Positions 1-8,414 of a stretch of 64,000 nucleotides of DNA are shown here, one piece after another. A program made the translations under genes and the position numbers. The stretch is taken from contig JAEUTI010000017.1 in the NCBI GenBank assembly GCA_016788065.1, forward strand, positions 1 to 64,000. The letters are read 5' to 3'. The notes under the pieces were generated by a model. The model saw only the letters and a program-made list of their open reading frames with translations. It had not been told where the DNA came from and searched no databases. The DNA is from Bacteroidia bacterium (GTDB taxonomy: Bacteria; Bacteroidota; Bacteroidia; AKYH767-A; OLB10). Every line of letters begins with the position of its first letter. Position 1 is the stretch's first letter.

Positions 1-1973
1 CTGTAGCAGGAAATAAATCCTGATGAAAGATAGTTGCAACGGTTGGATACAAAAGTTCTCAGTTGCATAGCATTATTGTACCACTCCGTATACGTCCCGC
101 CCCAGCGGTTAGCCTGTGCGGTCATTTCAGGTGATAATAAATTAATGATGCTATCTAATTGGAACAACATATTATCGCAACTAAAAACAGTGTTCCATAA
201 ATCGATCTGACGATTCATGTAATACTGATCAAAATCCGGATTCGTACGTAGTTTATTGAGTAATTCAATGTGGCCTTCAGGATCGGATGAACCGGAAAGC
301 CCATCTACATCACAAGGCTCAGCATTGTAGGCAGTACTTGGTATACCTGTGTAATTAATATAATGATCGAAGGTGGCATCATTATCCCAAAGGATATAAC
401 CCCATTTTTGATGTGTTCCTGCAGGATTCAATCCTCTCCACCATCCCGTATTATAATTTAACCAGTCGGAACAAACCGTAAAAGCATTTACAATAACATA
501 ATCAGCCAGACTTGTAACATCGAGTCTATCGGACACATACTGGAAATTCGCTGGATTGGTCATGCTGTTGTTCATTGTATAATTATACAAAGTATTCCAG
601 TCAGTCAATGCCTGCTGTCCTCCATATTCAGCCCAGGTATTACCCCATGTTTCGATATACTGCAGATCATATTTTCCCTGACCATAATAGTAATCCGTAA
701 AATCGTGCTCATCCGGATTCTCTCTCAAGTCATACACACCCCAATAAGCACCATTCAGATAGATGATATATTTCACAGCTCTTCTGACATCGAGATTAAG
801 TCCACCTTGATCGGCAAGCATGTGAATATATGCATCACGGATATGTGCAGATCCTGCATTTGCAGGAGCATGATCGGCAGGATAGTTGTCGTCGCCGGCA
901 GCTCTCATTATAATGCGTTGGAAATTATCACGAAGTGATGTTGGGAAAATCTGCTCCTCGATAGAATGGTTATAACCCATTTCATCGCGAGAAACGAAAT
1001 CGAGACTTCGGTGGCTGTTTGCCCATGAATCTTGTCCGTGGCGATTAAATTCACCATAAGTTTTGGCTACACGTACACCAGCCATATCGAATAATTCAAA
1101 AGATCCTTTTGGTTCCAGATTACCGCTACCGTTAGCCAGTGTGGTTAATTGAGTTCCGGAAATAGATAAAACCGGGATAGTGTGTGAAACATTGATGAAA
1201 TAAGTTTCAAATTCAATGAAGCTTGGCAAGATTGCAGGATCAGAGCTTATGGTTATTGCTTTTACTACTTTAGTAGATGAAATTGTAAGCGGTGTAGTAT
1301 AAATTGGTGAAGCAGTTGTTGGTAATGAACCATCGATTGTATAATGAATATCAGCGCTTGGTTCATTGGTTGTAATGGCAACTGTAATTGAAGAGGGATA
1401 AAATCCGGCACCCAGACTAAAATCAGGGCGATCAGCATAATCATCATACGGAGCAGCAGCGTTGTTACTGGCATTGGGAGTAGGATTGGTGAAAATACTC
1501 CAGGAAGCAACACCGTTTAATGTTCTTCCATAAGAATGTCCCAATTGTGTTTTCTGGCTGATTGAAATATAGTCAACTATTACACCGGAGGGATTCGACA
1601 AAACGATAAACTCAGGATTGTTTTTAGTTTGAGTCATTTTGAAGTTGGTGTGCATATTCAAACCTGAAACTTCATCACGACCATCGGCCCAAAATCTCAA
1701 AAATCCATTAGCCCCTATGCTCACTGTTGCAGGAATCTGCCACTTCATATTGTTTAGGGAATCATCACTCAGATAATAACCTCCCAGATTCACTGCGGAA
1801 CCCCCGGCATTGTAAAGCTCTATCCAGTCACCATAATCGCCGTAATTGTCGGCAAATTGTGTTAAGTTAGAACATGAGTATTCGTTAATGACCACTTGAG
1901 CACCTGCATTGACTGAAATTAGCATAGCAGCTGATGCTAACCAGATTTTAAATGAGTAACAGATTTTAGGCAT
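1..1973 (-). CDS. Secreted LTD / CotH-kinase domain protein, 3' end outside the window
   Basis: The frame is open from an ATG at 1973 to the window edge, 657 codons without a stop. Residues 1-25 form a signal peptide ending in NAGAQ. A lamin-tail-like domain follows (NEYSC, DWIELYN, GGYYLSDD). Around residues 185-240 there is a chitobiase/hexosaminidase C-terminal-like segment (IHYTIDGSLPT). From about residue 250 comes a CotH domain, with RHGQDSW near 313, LNGAYWGVYDLREN near 430 and WDNDATF near 530. CotH proteins are atypical protein kinases first known from spore coats. In Bacteroidota this LTD-CotH layout belongs to large secreted proteins that usually end in a T9SS sorting domain, which here would lie outside the window. 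The substrate is unknown. Confidence 0.88.
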   Translation of the reverse strand, partial: MPKICYSFKIWLASAAMLISVNAGAQVVINEYSCSNLTQFADNYGDYGDWIELYNAGGSAVNLGGYYLSDDSLNNMKWQIPATVSIGANGFLRFWADGRDEVSGLNMHTNFKMTQTKNNPEFIVLSNPSGVIVDYISISQKTQLGHSYGRTLNGVASWSIFTNPTPNASNNAAAPYDDYADRPDFSLGAGFYPSSITVAITTNEPSADIHYTIDGSLPTTASPIYTTPLTISSTKVVKAITISSDPAILPSFIEFETYFINVSHTIPVLSISGTQLTTLANGSGNLEPKGSFELFDMAGVRVAKTYGEFNRHGQDSWANSHRSLDFVSRDEMGYNHSIEEQIFPTSLRDNFQRIIMRAAGDDNYPADHAPANAGSAHIRDAYIHMLADQGGLNLDVRRAVKYIIYLNGAYWGVYDLRENPDEHDFTDYYYGQGKYDLQYIETWGNTWAEYGGQQALTDWNTLYNYTMNNSMTNPANFQYVSDRLDVTSLADYVIVNAFTVCSDWLNYNTGWWRGLNPAGTHQKWGYILWDNDATFDHYINYTGIPSTAYNAEPCDVDGLSGSSDPEGHIELLNKLRTNPDFDQYYMNRQIDLWNTVFSCDNMLFQLDSIINLLSPEMTAQANRWGGTYTEWYNNAMQLRTFVSNRCNYLSSGFISCY

Positions 1974-2189
1974 GGGTTTATTTTTAGTTGGTTTAATGTT
2001 CAGGTAACAATTTATTAATGCAAAGTAAACAATTTTTTAAGACGGTATAAGTACACCATAGATGAACAATTAACATTTTTAGTAACGACCTCCTTTAATT
2101 ATCATAAATAGTTGATTATGAGTAACTTTACGTGATGTCACTAATTTGTATTATTTTTATAGCCAGTTTAAATACCTACTTGCCGACCT

Positions 2190-2624
2190 ATGAAAATCGA
2201 AGTTTTGCACACCTTGTATGACCCCAAAGGAGCTTGCCAGCCAATTTTTGACATCAGAACCAAAGTTTTTGTTGATGAACAGCAGGTTGACAGGTCGGAA
2301 GAATTTGATGGATTTGAATCAGGGAGTTTACATTATCTCGGCACCCTGGATGGAAAACCTGCAGGAACTGCTCGCTGGCGATTTACTGAAAAAGGAATTA
2401 AACTTGAAAGATTTGCAGTTTTAAAAGAATTCCGGAATAAGGGGGTTGCTGCAGCTGTTCTGCAACAGGTGCTTGCAGATGTTATACCATTTAAAAAACG
2501 CATTTACCTGAATGCGCAGGTCACTGCAATTGGCTTTTATGAGCGATATGGCTTTAAAAAAGAAGGGCCGATGTTTGTTGAAGCAAACATCGACCACTTT
2601 GTTATGACTTATAATCCGGAGTAG
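2190..2624 (+). CDS. GNAT family N-acetyltransferase (YjcF/ElaA-like)
   Basis: This is a 144-residue single-domain GNAT protein, the usual length. The acetyl-CoA loop is RNKGVA at 82-87, after the beta-strand LERFAVL at 72-78. FYERYGF at 117-122 is the typical C-terminal GNAT motif. The N-terminal segment with KVFVDEQ resembles YjcF/ElaA proteins. It would transfer an acetyl group from acetyl-CoA to an amine in the cytoplasm; the acceptor cannot be told from sequence. It stands alone and ends 3 bases before the converging gene at 2628. A weak -7-like TAACTTTA lies near 2120. Confidence 0.85.
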   Translation: MKIEVLHTLYDPKGACQPIFDIRTKVFVDEQQVDRSEEFDGFESGSLHYLGTLDGKPAGTARWRFTEKGIKLERFAVLKEFRNKGVAAAVLQQVLADVIPFKKRIYLNAQVTAIGFYERYGFKKEGPMFVEANIDHFVMTYNPE

Positions 2625-2627
2625 GAA

Positions 2628-3542
2628 TTACTTCAGCACTACCCGTTTTTCCTTAATCATTGAACCATTGGTTACTCTGAGTACATAATTTCCTTTTGAG
2701 ATTGAGCTGGAGCTGATAACAAACTCATTGCTTCCTGCTTTTGCTTCGAAATTATCAGTTACCAATTCGTTATCATCAATATCAGACAAAGACACTTTAA
2801 ATTCTGATTCCGAACCAGTATTAATTAATATCCTGAATGAACCATAACCATTTGGGAATACGTCAACTTCAGTATTTGCGCTCATAGCTGATTCGCATTT
2901 CACCTGAACAGGGTCTGAATATTCATATTTCCCTTTTCCAATTACTTTACGGAGGCGATAATATGCTGTTTCATCTTTCTCAGTTGCTTCCTCTATTGAA
3001 TAGAAGTTTTTACCTTCTTTTTTCTGAGGTTGCGGAGCTCTTGAAAACACTTCATAATGTACTTTATCGTAGGTCTTTTCAACCTCATAAGCGTATTTGG
3101 CGCCACCTTCAGTTACCCAGTTGAATAAAATAGATCCATTGTCACAACTTGCCTCAAAACTATGGAGTTCTTCTGCAATAGTTTTGGAGCCAAAAGAGCG
3201 TTCCATCATTTCAGCTTCAGTTGCCTTTTCATCAGGTTGTGCTTGTTTTGCAACCTGCTCCGGTGCATCATCAATGACGGGTTGTGCAGGCTCTTCAATA
3301 CGGTTTTCACTCAACAAGTTACTCACCTTGTCAGAAGATGCAGGTTCATCAAATGCTGACGGAGATGCCGCAGAAGCTTCTAATCGAACTTCCTGAACAA
3401 TAGGCTGTTCAGCAGTCGGACTTTTGGTTAACATCAGATATCCGGCCACAGCCAAAGCTGTGATAGCAATTCCTCCGGTGATATTCAGAACCTTGATGTG
3501 TTCCTTTATCTGTGTAATTTCGTTTTTGTCGTTTTTGTTCAT
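2628..3542 (-). CDS. Membrane-anchored protein with degenerate T9SS-like C-terminal domain
   Basis: This 304-residue protein has a short charged N-terminus, one transmembrane helix at about 22-40 (ITGGIAITALAVAGYLML), and a low-complexity Pro/Glu/Ala-rich linker to about 110. A fibronectin-III-like domain follows at about 120-215 (ILFNWVTEGG, YYRLRKVIGKG). The last 80 residues look like a T9SS type A sorting domain but begin FPNGYG instead of YPNPA, and end KRVVLK. The helix has no obvious cleavage site, so the protein may stay anchored in the inner membrane with its C-terminus in the periplasm. The family and function are not recognised. It is a single gene, convergent with the GNAT gene. 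Confidence 0.72.
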   Translation of the reverse strand: MNKNDKNEITQIKEHIKVLNITGGIAITALAVAGYLMLTKSPTAEQPIVQEVRLEASAASPSAFDEPASSDKVSNLLSENRIEEPAQPVIDDAPEQVAKQAQPDEKATEAEMMERSFGSKTIAEELHSFEASCDNGSILFNWVTEGGAKYAYEVEKTYDKVHYEVFSRAPQPQKKEGKNFYSIEEATEKDETAYYRLRKVIGKGKYEYSDPVQVKCESAMSANTEVDVFPNGYGSFRILINTGSESEFKVSLSDIDDNELVTDNFEAKAGSNEFVISSSSISKGNYVLRVTNGSMIKEKRVVLK

Positions 3543-3646
3543 AAAAATCTGGTAGAAGTGGATGAACTCGGTTTACGCCACCTACTTTGCAAAGGTTGCT
3601 CTGAATCAATCTTTAAATAGGGTGAAATAGCGCTCATACTTACATA

Positions 3647-3676
3647 TTGATTACAGGTCGGAAATCACGATCTTTG
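3647..3676 (+). promoter_or_regulatory. Predicted promoter of the MATE gene
   Basis: A -33 TTG at 3647-3649, a 19-base spacer and GATCTTTG at 3669-3676 match the Bacteroidota promoter with one mismatch. The box ends 13 bases before the ATG at 3690. Confidence 0.5.
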
Positions 3677-3689
3677 CCGACTCTTTTAC

Positions 3690-5021
3690 ATGAAAGTCAA
3701 TAATTCATACAGTCAGATATGGCAAATAGCCTACCCAATCATATTGGGAAGTCTGGCTACAACGGTACTAAATCTTACAGATACCGCTTTTCTGGCCAGG
3801 GTCGGGGAAGTGGAATTGGGTGCAATGGCAATCGCAGGAGTTGCCTATTTTGTCCTGGTTATGACCGGTATCGCATTGGGTACCGGAGCTCAAATCCTGA
3901 TGGCCCGTCGTGCCGGGGAAGGCAATTCACCGGAAATTGGTAGATTGTTTGATCATACCTTATTGCTGCTGTCAGTTATAGCCACTGGTATGTTTCTGAT
4001 TTTGAAGTTTGCTTCCCCCCCACTTTTAGAGGCCATTTTGAAATCAGCTAATGTTACGCAAGCATGCAATGACTATATTGGAATAAGAAGTTATGGGATC
4101 ATTTTTACACTGATCGCAATCGCTTTCCGTTCCTTTTATATTGGTATAAGCGTAACCAGAATTATAACTTATTCTGCCTTTATCATGATGGCAGTAAATG
4201 TGATTTTGGACTATGTCCTCATTTTCGGACATTATGGCTTCCCGGAAATGGGGATTAAAGGTGCTGCCCTGGCTTCTGTAATCGCAGAATTTACAGGTGC
4301 CGCTTACCTTATCATTTATTCATTTTTCAAAAAAGAATTCAGACAATTTAATCTGTTCCGTTTTCAAAACATGGGGATGGAGCGAATCAATGCAATTTTT
4401 AACATTTCTGCTCCTTTGGTTTTGCAAAATGGACTCTCTATGGGTGCCTGGTTCTTATTTTTCGTTTTCATTGAGAGAATGGGAGAACATGAGCTTGCAA
4501 TTTCGAATGTTATCCGGGCGACTTACATGATTCTAATGACTCCAATTTGGGGGTTTGCATCTGCTACCAACAGTATGGTAAGCAATATTGTTGGCCAGGG
4601 GAAACAACATGAAGTTAGAAGTTTGGTGCTGAAAATTGTCCAGCTGAGTATGATCACAACGGTGATTTTGTTTCTGGCAAGCCTCATTTCACCTCAATGG
4701 TTATTAAGAATCACCACCAACGATCAGCAATTAATTACAGATGCTTTGGGATGTTATTATATCATTGTCGGGGCCATGTTTTTATTTTCGGCAAGTGTAA
4801 TTTTGCTGAATGTCGTTTCAGGACTGGGTAATACCAAAGCTGCCATGTACATTGAATTGGTAAATATTTTCATATACATGACATACGTGTACATTTGTGC
4901 CGTAATCTTACAATCATCCATAGAATGGGTATGGTTTTCGGAGATTTTATATTGGGTTTTAATGGGATTATTTTCTTACTGGTATTTAACTTCAAAAAAA
5001 TGGAAACACGTAGAGTTATAA
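3690..5021 (+). CDS. MATE family efflux transporter
   Basis: The protein has 443 residues, the usual MATE length, with about twelve hydrophobic helices. The two halves of six helices each carry MatE features: QIWQIAYPIILGSLATT and TDTAFLARVGEVELGAMAIAG at the start of the first half, and ISAPLVLQNGLSMG and NVIRATYMILMTPIWGFASA in the second. MATE proteins are inner-membrane antiporters that export cationic drugs or metabolites using Na+ or H+ gradients. The substrate here is unknown. It heads a probable operon: the next lipoprotein gene overlaps its 3' end by 22 bases, and fmt follows. Confidence 0.92.
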   Translation: MKVNNSYSQIWQIAYPIILGSLATTVLNLTDTAFLARVGEVELGAMAIAGVAYFVLVMTGIALGTGAQILMARRAGEGNSPEIGRLFDHTLLLLSVIATGMFLILKFASPPLLEAILKSANVTQACNDYIGIRSYGIIFTLIAIAFRSFYIGISVTRIITYSAFIMMAVNVILDYVLIFGHYGFPEMGIKGAALASVIAEFTGAAYLIIYSFFKKEFRQFNLFRFQNMGMERINAIFNISAPLVLQNGLSMGAWFLFFVFIERMGEHELAISNVIRATYMILMTPIWGFASATNSMVSNIVGQGKQHEVRSLVLKIVQLSMITTVILFLASLISPQWLLRITTNDQQLITDALGCYYIIVGAMFLFSASVILLNVVSGLGNTKAAMYIELVNIFIYMTYVYICAVILQSSIEWVWFSEILYWVLMGLFSYWYLTSKKWKHVEL

Positions 5022-5329
5022 ATTCAATTATTACCCTGATTTGCTTAACTGCCACACTTGCCATTGGATGTAAATCCCCTGAAAAAACAGCGCATTCCCC
5101 AACCGAACCCGGCTCTGTTTCAGCGACGGTAATTGACATGCGTGAATTGGATGGCTGTACTTATTTGCTCGAATTGCAGGATGGCATGAAACTACAACCA
5201 ACTGCAATACCCGTGGAATATCAGCAAGCCGGCTTAAAAGTGAGGGTTAAGTATAAAAAAGTAGAAATTATGAGCATTTGCATGTCTGGTAACCCAGTGG
5301 AACTGACTTACATTAAAGCCGAAAAATAA
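5000..5329 (+). CDS. Small lipoprotein of unknown function
   Basis: From the ATG at 5000 the product is 109 residues. It starts with a charged METRR, then a hydrophobic stretch, and has a lipobox-like LAIGC at about 20-24, so it should be a lipid-anchored periplasmic or outer-membrane protein. The mature part has DGCTYLLELQDG near 53-64 and a KVRVKYKKVE strand. Small lipoproteins of this shape recur in Bacteroidota, but I cannot name a role. A reading from 4895 is possible but would add an unrelated segment overlapping the MATE frame and bury the signal peptide, so 5000 is preferred. It overlaps the MATE gene by 22 bases and lies 7 bases before fmt. Confidence 0.75.
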   Translation: METRRVINSIITLICLTATLAIGCKSPEKTAHSPTEPGSVSATVIDMRELDGCTYLLELQDGMKLQPTAIPVEYQQAGLKVRVKYKKVEIMSICMSGNPVELTYIKAEK

Positions 5330-5336
5330 ATCAGGT

Positions 5337-6290
5337 ATGAGAATCATTTTCTTAGGAACCCCGGCATTTGCAGTGCCATCACTCGATATCTTAGTTCAAA
5401 ATGGATATGATATTGCTGCAGTTATAACTGCTCCCGGAAAACAGGCTGGCAGAGGTTTGCAGGTGAAACAATCTGCGATTAAGGAATATGCCGATTCAAA
5501 AGGAATCAAAACCCTTCAACCCATTAAACTGAACGATCCTGAATTCCTTGAAGAGGTAAGATCCTTAAAGGCCGATTTACAAATAGTTGTCGCCTTCCGC
5601 ATGATGCCTGAAGCGCTCTGGAATATGCCACCCCATGGGACGGTTAACCTGCATGGCTCTCTGCTTCCAAATTATCGGGGTGCTGCTCCAATAAACAGGG
5701 CGATTATGAATGGTGAAAAAATGACCGGAGTAACTACCTTTTTTCTGAAGCATGAAATTGATACGGGAAATATTCTGTTCCGAACCGAAATTCCAATTGG
5801 ACCCGATACTACAGCCGGCGAATTACATGATGAAATGATGCATGTGGGGGCTGAACTAATACTAAAAACAGTGCAAGCAATTGAAAATGGCACAGCAGTT
5901 GAAACACCCCAGCAGAATTTTGTTAAAGATGGTGAAATATTAAAACCCGCTCCAAAACTGTTTCCTGAAGATTTCAAAATCAATTGGAATCATACTGCCG
6001 GTACCATTCATAATCAGATCAGAGGATTAAGTCCGTTCCCCGGAGCATTTACAGGGTTAACAGATCAGGCCGGAAACCGGATTCAACTTAAAATTTATCG
6101 GTCGCATTTATCAGGAATACCTTCATCTGATTTGCCTGGAACATTAAGTATCGATAAAGGTAAATTTTTCATTTCCTGCAATGGATCATTTCTTGAGGTT
6201 TTGGAATTGCAACAAGAAGGTAAAAAACGGATGGATGTTAAAAGTTTTTTATTGGGATTCAGAAAAGACAAAGGCTGGAAGGCAGAATAA
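5337..6290 (+). CDS. fmt: Methionyl-tRNA formyltransferase
   Basis: The enzyme formylates the amino group of Met-tRNA(fMet) with 10-formyltetrahydrofolate, which is needed for normal translation initiation. The 317 residues are the standard length. RIIFLGTPAFAVPSL opens the Rossmann-like domain. The catalytic set is visible: N104 and H106 in NLHGSLLPNYRGAAP, and D142 in HEIDTGNIL. The C-terminal domain from about 205 binds tRNA. It is the third gene of the MATE - lipoprotein - fmt group; the usual partner def is not next to it. Confidence 0.97.
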   Translation: MRIIFLGTPAFAVPSLDILVQNGYDIAAVITAPGKQAGRGLQVKQSAIKEYADSKGIKTLQPIKLNDPEFLEEVRSLKADLQIVVAFRMMPEALWNMPPHGTVNLHGSLLPNYRGAAPINRAIMNGEKMTGVTTFFLKHEIDTGNILFRTEIPIGPDTTAGELHDEMMHVGAELILKTVQAIENGTAVETPQQNFVKDGEILKPAPKLFPEDFKINWNHTAGTIHNQIRGLSPFPGAFTGLTDQAGNRIQLKIYRSHLSGIPSSDLPGTLSIDKGKFFISCNGSFLEVLELQQEGKKRMDVKSFLLGFRKDKGWKAE

Positions 6291-6413
6291 CAGTATTGAC
6301 AGGAAATTGTTAATAACACACACTTAACACTCCCCTTTTGCCGTTTTAAAAATCTCAATTTTGCAACATCAGTTATAAGGTTAGTTCCGATTGGACTAAA
6401 AGCATATAGTGAG

Positions 6414-7097
6414 TTGAAAAAAATAGTTGTTTTTACGGGGTCTGGAGTGAGCGCAGAAAGTGGAATACGTACTTTCAGGGATTCCGGTGGGTTGTGGGAA
6501 AACTACAATGTGATGGAAGTTGCAACACCACAGGCTTGGGAGGCAAATCCCGCTAAAGTACAGCAATTTTACAATGAGAGGAGAAAACAAGTTCTCCAGG
6601 CAAGTCCCAATGATGCACATCATGCGTTGAAATTACTGGAGGGCAAGTATGAAGTTACCATCATAACCCAAAATATTGATGACTTACATGAACGCGCCGG
6701 GTCGTCTAATGTAATGCATCTGCATGGTGAAATTACCAAAGCCCGTAGCAGCCGGTATCCTGAACTGATTTATCCTGTGGATGGGGACGAAATAAGCATG
6801 GATGCCCGTTGTGAAAAAGGTTTCCCGCTTCGGCCATTCATTGTTTGGTTTGGCGAACCGGTTCCTATGATGGACAAAGCCATCATGAAAGTGGCTCAGG
6901 CTGATATCTTTATTATCATAGGTACTTCACTGGAAGTTTATCCTGCTGCCAGCTTAATTGATTTTGCCAAGGAACAGGCAGAAAAATATTTTATTGATCC
7001 GGGTGCTTCTGAAAAAGGACATCTGCCAAATATGACTATCATAGCCAGTACTGCAGGAAAAGCAGTTCCGGCTTTGGTTAAAAAATTATTAGCATAA
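6414..7097 (+). CDS. cobB: SIR2-family NAD-dependent protein deacylase (class III-like)
   Basis: The 227-residue sirtuin starts at a TTG; no better start exists upstream in frame. NAD-binding motifs are GSGVSAESGIRTFRDSGG at 9-26 and TQNIDDLHERAG at 85-96. H104 in HLHGE is the catalytic base, followed by RPFIVWFGE at 140-148. Y53 and R56 (FYNERRKQ) are the residues that in SIRT5 and CobB recognise acidic acyl groups, so desuccinylase activity is plausible. The zinc-binding cysteines of most sirtuins are absent: the 107-139 segment has only C133. I believe this Zn-less form is common in Bacteroidota (recollection). It is followed 2 bases later by the DUF2179 gene. Confidence 0.92.
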   Translation: MKKIVVFTGSGVSAESGIRTFRDSGGLWENYNVMEVATPQAWEANPAKVQQFYNERRKQVLQASPNDAHHALKLLEGKYEVTIITQNIDDLHERAGSSNVMHLHGEITKARSSRYPELIYPVDGDEISMDARCEKGFPLRPFIVWFGEPVPMMDKAIMKVAQADIFIIIGTSLEVYPAASLIDFAKEQAEKYFIDPGASEKGHLPNMTIIASTAGKAVPALVKKLLA

Positions 7098-7099
7098 CA

Positions 7100-7702
7100 A
7101 TGACAATAAGTGCCGAATTTCTTCAATCCGATTTATTCAACTGGGTAATTTTACCCTTGTTAATTTTTATTGCCCGTACCTGCGATGTAACCCTGGCAAC
7201 TTTGAGAAATATATTTATTGCCAGAAATATCAAGAAAATTGTTCCACTATTGGGATTTTTTGAAGTGCTGATATGGCTTGTCGCAGTCAGTCAAACCATC
7301 AACAACCTGCACAATATTGCCTGCTATATTGGCTTTGCCGGGGGGTATTCCATGGGAATATTTGTTGGGATTACCATTGAAGGTAAACTTGCCCTTGGAA
7401 AGCAGGTGGTCAGGATTATCACCAACCAGGATACCACTTCCTTAATTGCTGCCATGTCAGAGGCAAATATGGGTGTCACCATTTTGGATGGCAATGGGGC
7501 AAAAGGACCCGTAAAAGTGATTTTCACGACTTTAAAAAGGCGTGATGTGCAGCTAGTTGACCAATTAATCAACAAGCACACGCCGAATGCTTTTTACACG
7601 ATCGAAGACATCCGGAATTCCAATCAGGGGGTATTCCGGGAAAAGCAGGAGAGCAAATTTTCCTTCCTCAAAATGCTGTTACCCGGAGGTTCTGCAGCAT
7701 AA
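7100..7702 (+). CDS. DUF2179 / UPF0316 membrane protein
   Basis: The product has 200 residues. Three hydrophobic helices fill residues 1-85, with the family motif ARTCDVTLATLRNIFIARN at 24-42. A cytoplasmic DUF2179-like domain follows at about 105-170, with GVTILDGNGAKGPVKVIFTT and the acidic tail of the domain, TIEDIRN. Members of the family are integral membrane proteins of unknown function. The gene starts 2 bases after the sirtuin gene, so they are probably cotranscribed, but a functional link is unproven. Confidence 0.85.
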   Translation: MTISAEFLQSDLFNWVILPLLIFIARTCDVTLATLRNIFIARNIKKIVPLLGFFEVLIWLVAVSQTINNLHNIACYIGFAGGYSMGIFVGITIEGKLALGKQVVRIITNQDTTSLIAAMSEANMGVTILDGNGAKGPVKVIFTTLKRRDVQLVDQLINKHTPNAFYTIEDIRNSNQGVFREKQESKFSFLKMLLPGGSAA

Positions 7703-7721
7703 AAGTGATTTTTTTGAGTTA

Positions 7722-7752
7722 TTGCATTTTATTCAATATTTTGATAACTTTG
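7722..7752 (+). promoter_or_regulatory. Strong predicted promoter for the subunit III gene
   Basis: TTG at 7722-7724, a 20-base spacer and a perfect TAACTTTG at 7745-7752 form one of the two best promoters seen here. The box ends 29 bases before the ATG at 7782. Confidence 0.65.
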
Positions 7753-7781
7753 GTTGTGGATTTTCTGTTATCAGCTATTGA

Positions 7782-8414
7782 ATGAGCACCAATCGTAAAA
7801 CACATACCGACGCCAAAAGCATCACCGACTTTTCAAGGTTGGAGAAGATGCATCCCTACAAAACGCTGGTGTTTTTCGGACTTGTTGGCAGCACGATCCT
7901 CTTTCTTTCAATGACGTTTCTTTATTTTGTTACACTTTCTCGAACGCAATTTCTCCCCGAATTCCATTTACCTAAAGCATTTTCTGTAAGTACAGTATTT
8001 TTATTGTTAAGCAGTTTTTCAATTTCAGGAATTCTGAGAGCATATAAAAATGATGGCATTACTGAAATCCGAAACCGTTTAGCGGGTACACTGGCATTAG
8101 GAGTTATTTTTTGCTTTACACAAGTTTATGGATGGCTTAAACTTTATGAATCCGGAATTTTCCTAAGCTCTAATGTGGGAGTTGCTTATTTATATGTTAT
8201 CACCGGGATGCACTTTCTGCATGTTGTTGCCGGACTGGTATATATTGCCCTGCTTACACACCGCGTTGCCACGAAAAAAAATGATGTTGTGAAATCGCTG
8301 TTGTATTTCACAGATGGCTTTCAATATACACGCCTTCAATTGATTTCAGTCTATTGGCATTTTGTAGATGTTCTTTGGGTTGTTTTATTTTTTGTATTCC
8401 TTTTCAGCTTTTAA
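7782..8414 (+). CDS. Haem-copper oxidase subunit III family protein (orphan)
   Basis: The product has 210 residues and five predicted membrane helices, as in short bacterial subunit III. Diagnostic motifs are TGMHFLHVVAGL near 147-158 and YWHFVDVLWVVLFFVFLF at the C-terminus. Subunit III is the non-catalytic core subunit of cytochrome c oxidase that stabilises the proton-uptake path. No subunit I, II or IV gene is near, so this is either a second copy or a split locus. It has its own promoter. Its stop codon directly abuts the start of the next gene (8414/8415), so translation of the two is probably coupled. Confidence 0.85.
   Translation: MSTNRKTHTDAKSITDFSRLEKMHPYKTLVFFGLVGSTILFLSMTFLYFVTLSRTQFLPEFHLPKAFSVSTVFLLLSSFSISGILRAYKNDGITEIRNRLAGTLALGVIFCFTQVYGWLKLYESGIFLSSNVGVAYLYVITGMHFLHVVAGLVYIALLTHRVATKKNDVVKSLLYFTDGFQYTRLQLISVYWHFVDVLWVVLFFVFLFSF

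Noticed and set aside
1265-1513. Short minus-strand frame inside the CotH-type gene
   Set aside because: It is in another frame of the large gene that is open from 1973 to the window edge; the long frame has recognisable domains and this one is low-complexity.
1-1973. Possible non-coding region at the window start
   Set aside because: The region looks empty only because its gene has no stop in view. The minus-strand frame from 1973 is open throughout and carries LTD and CotH motifs.
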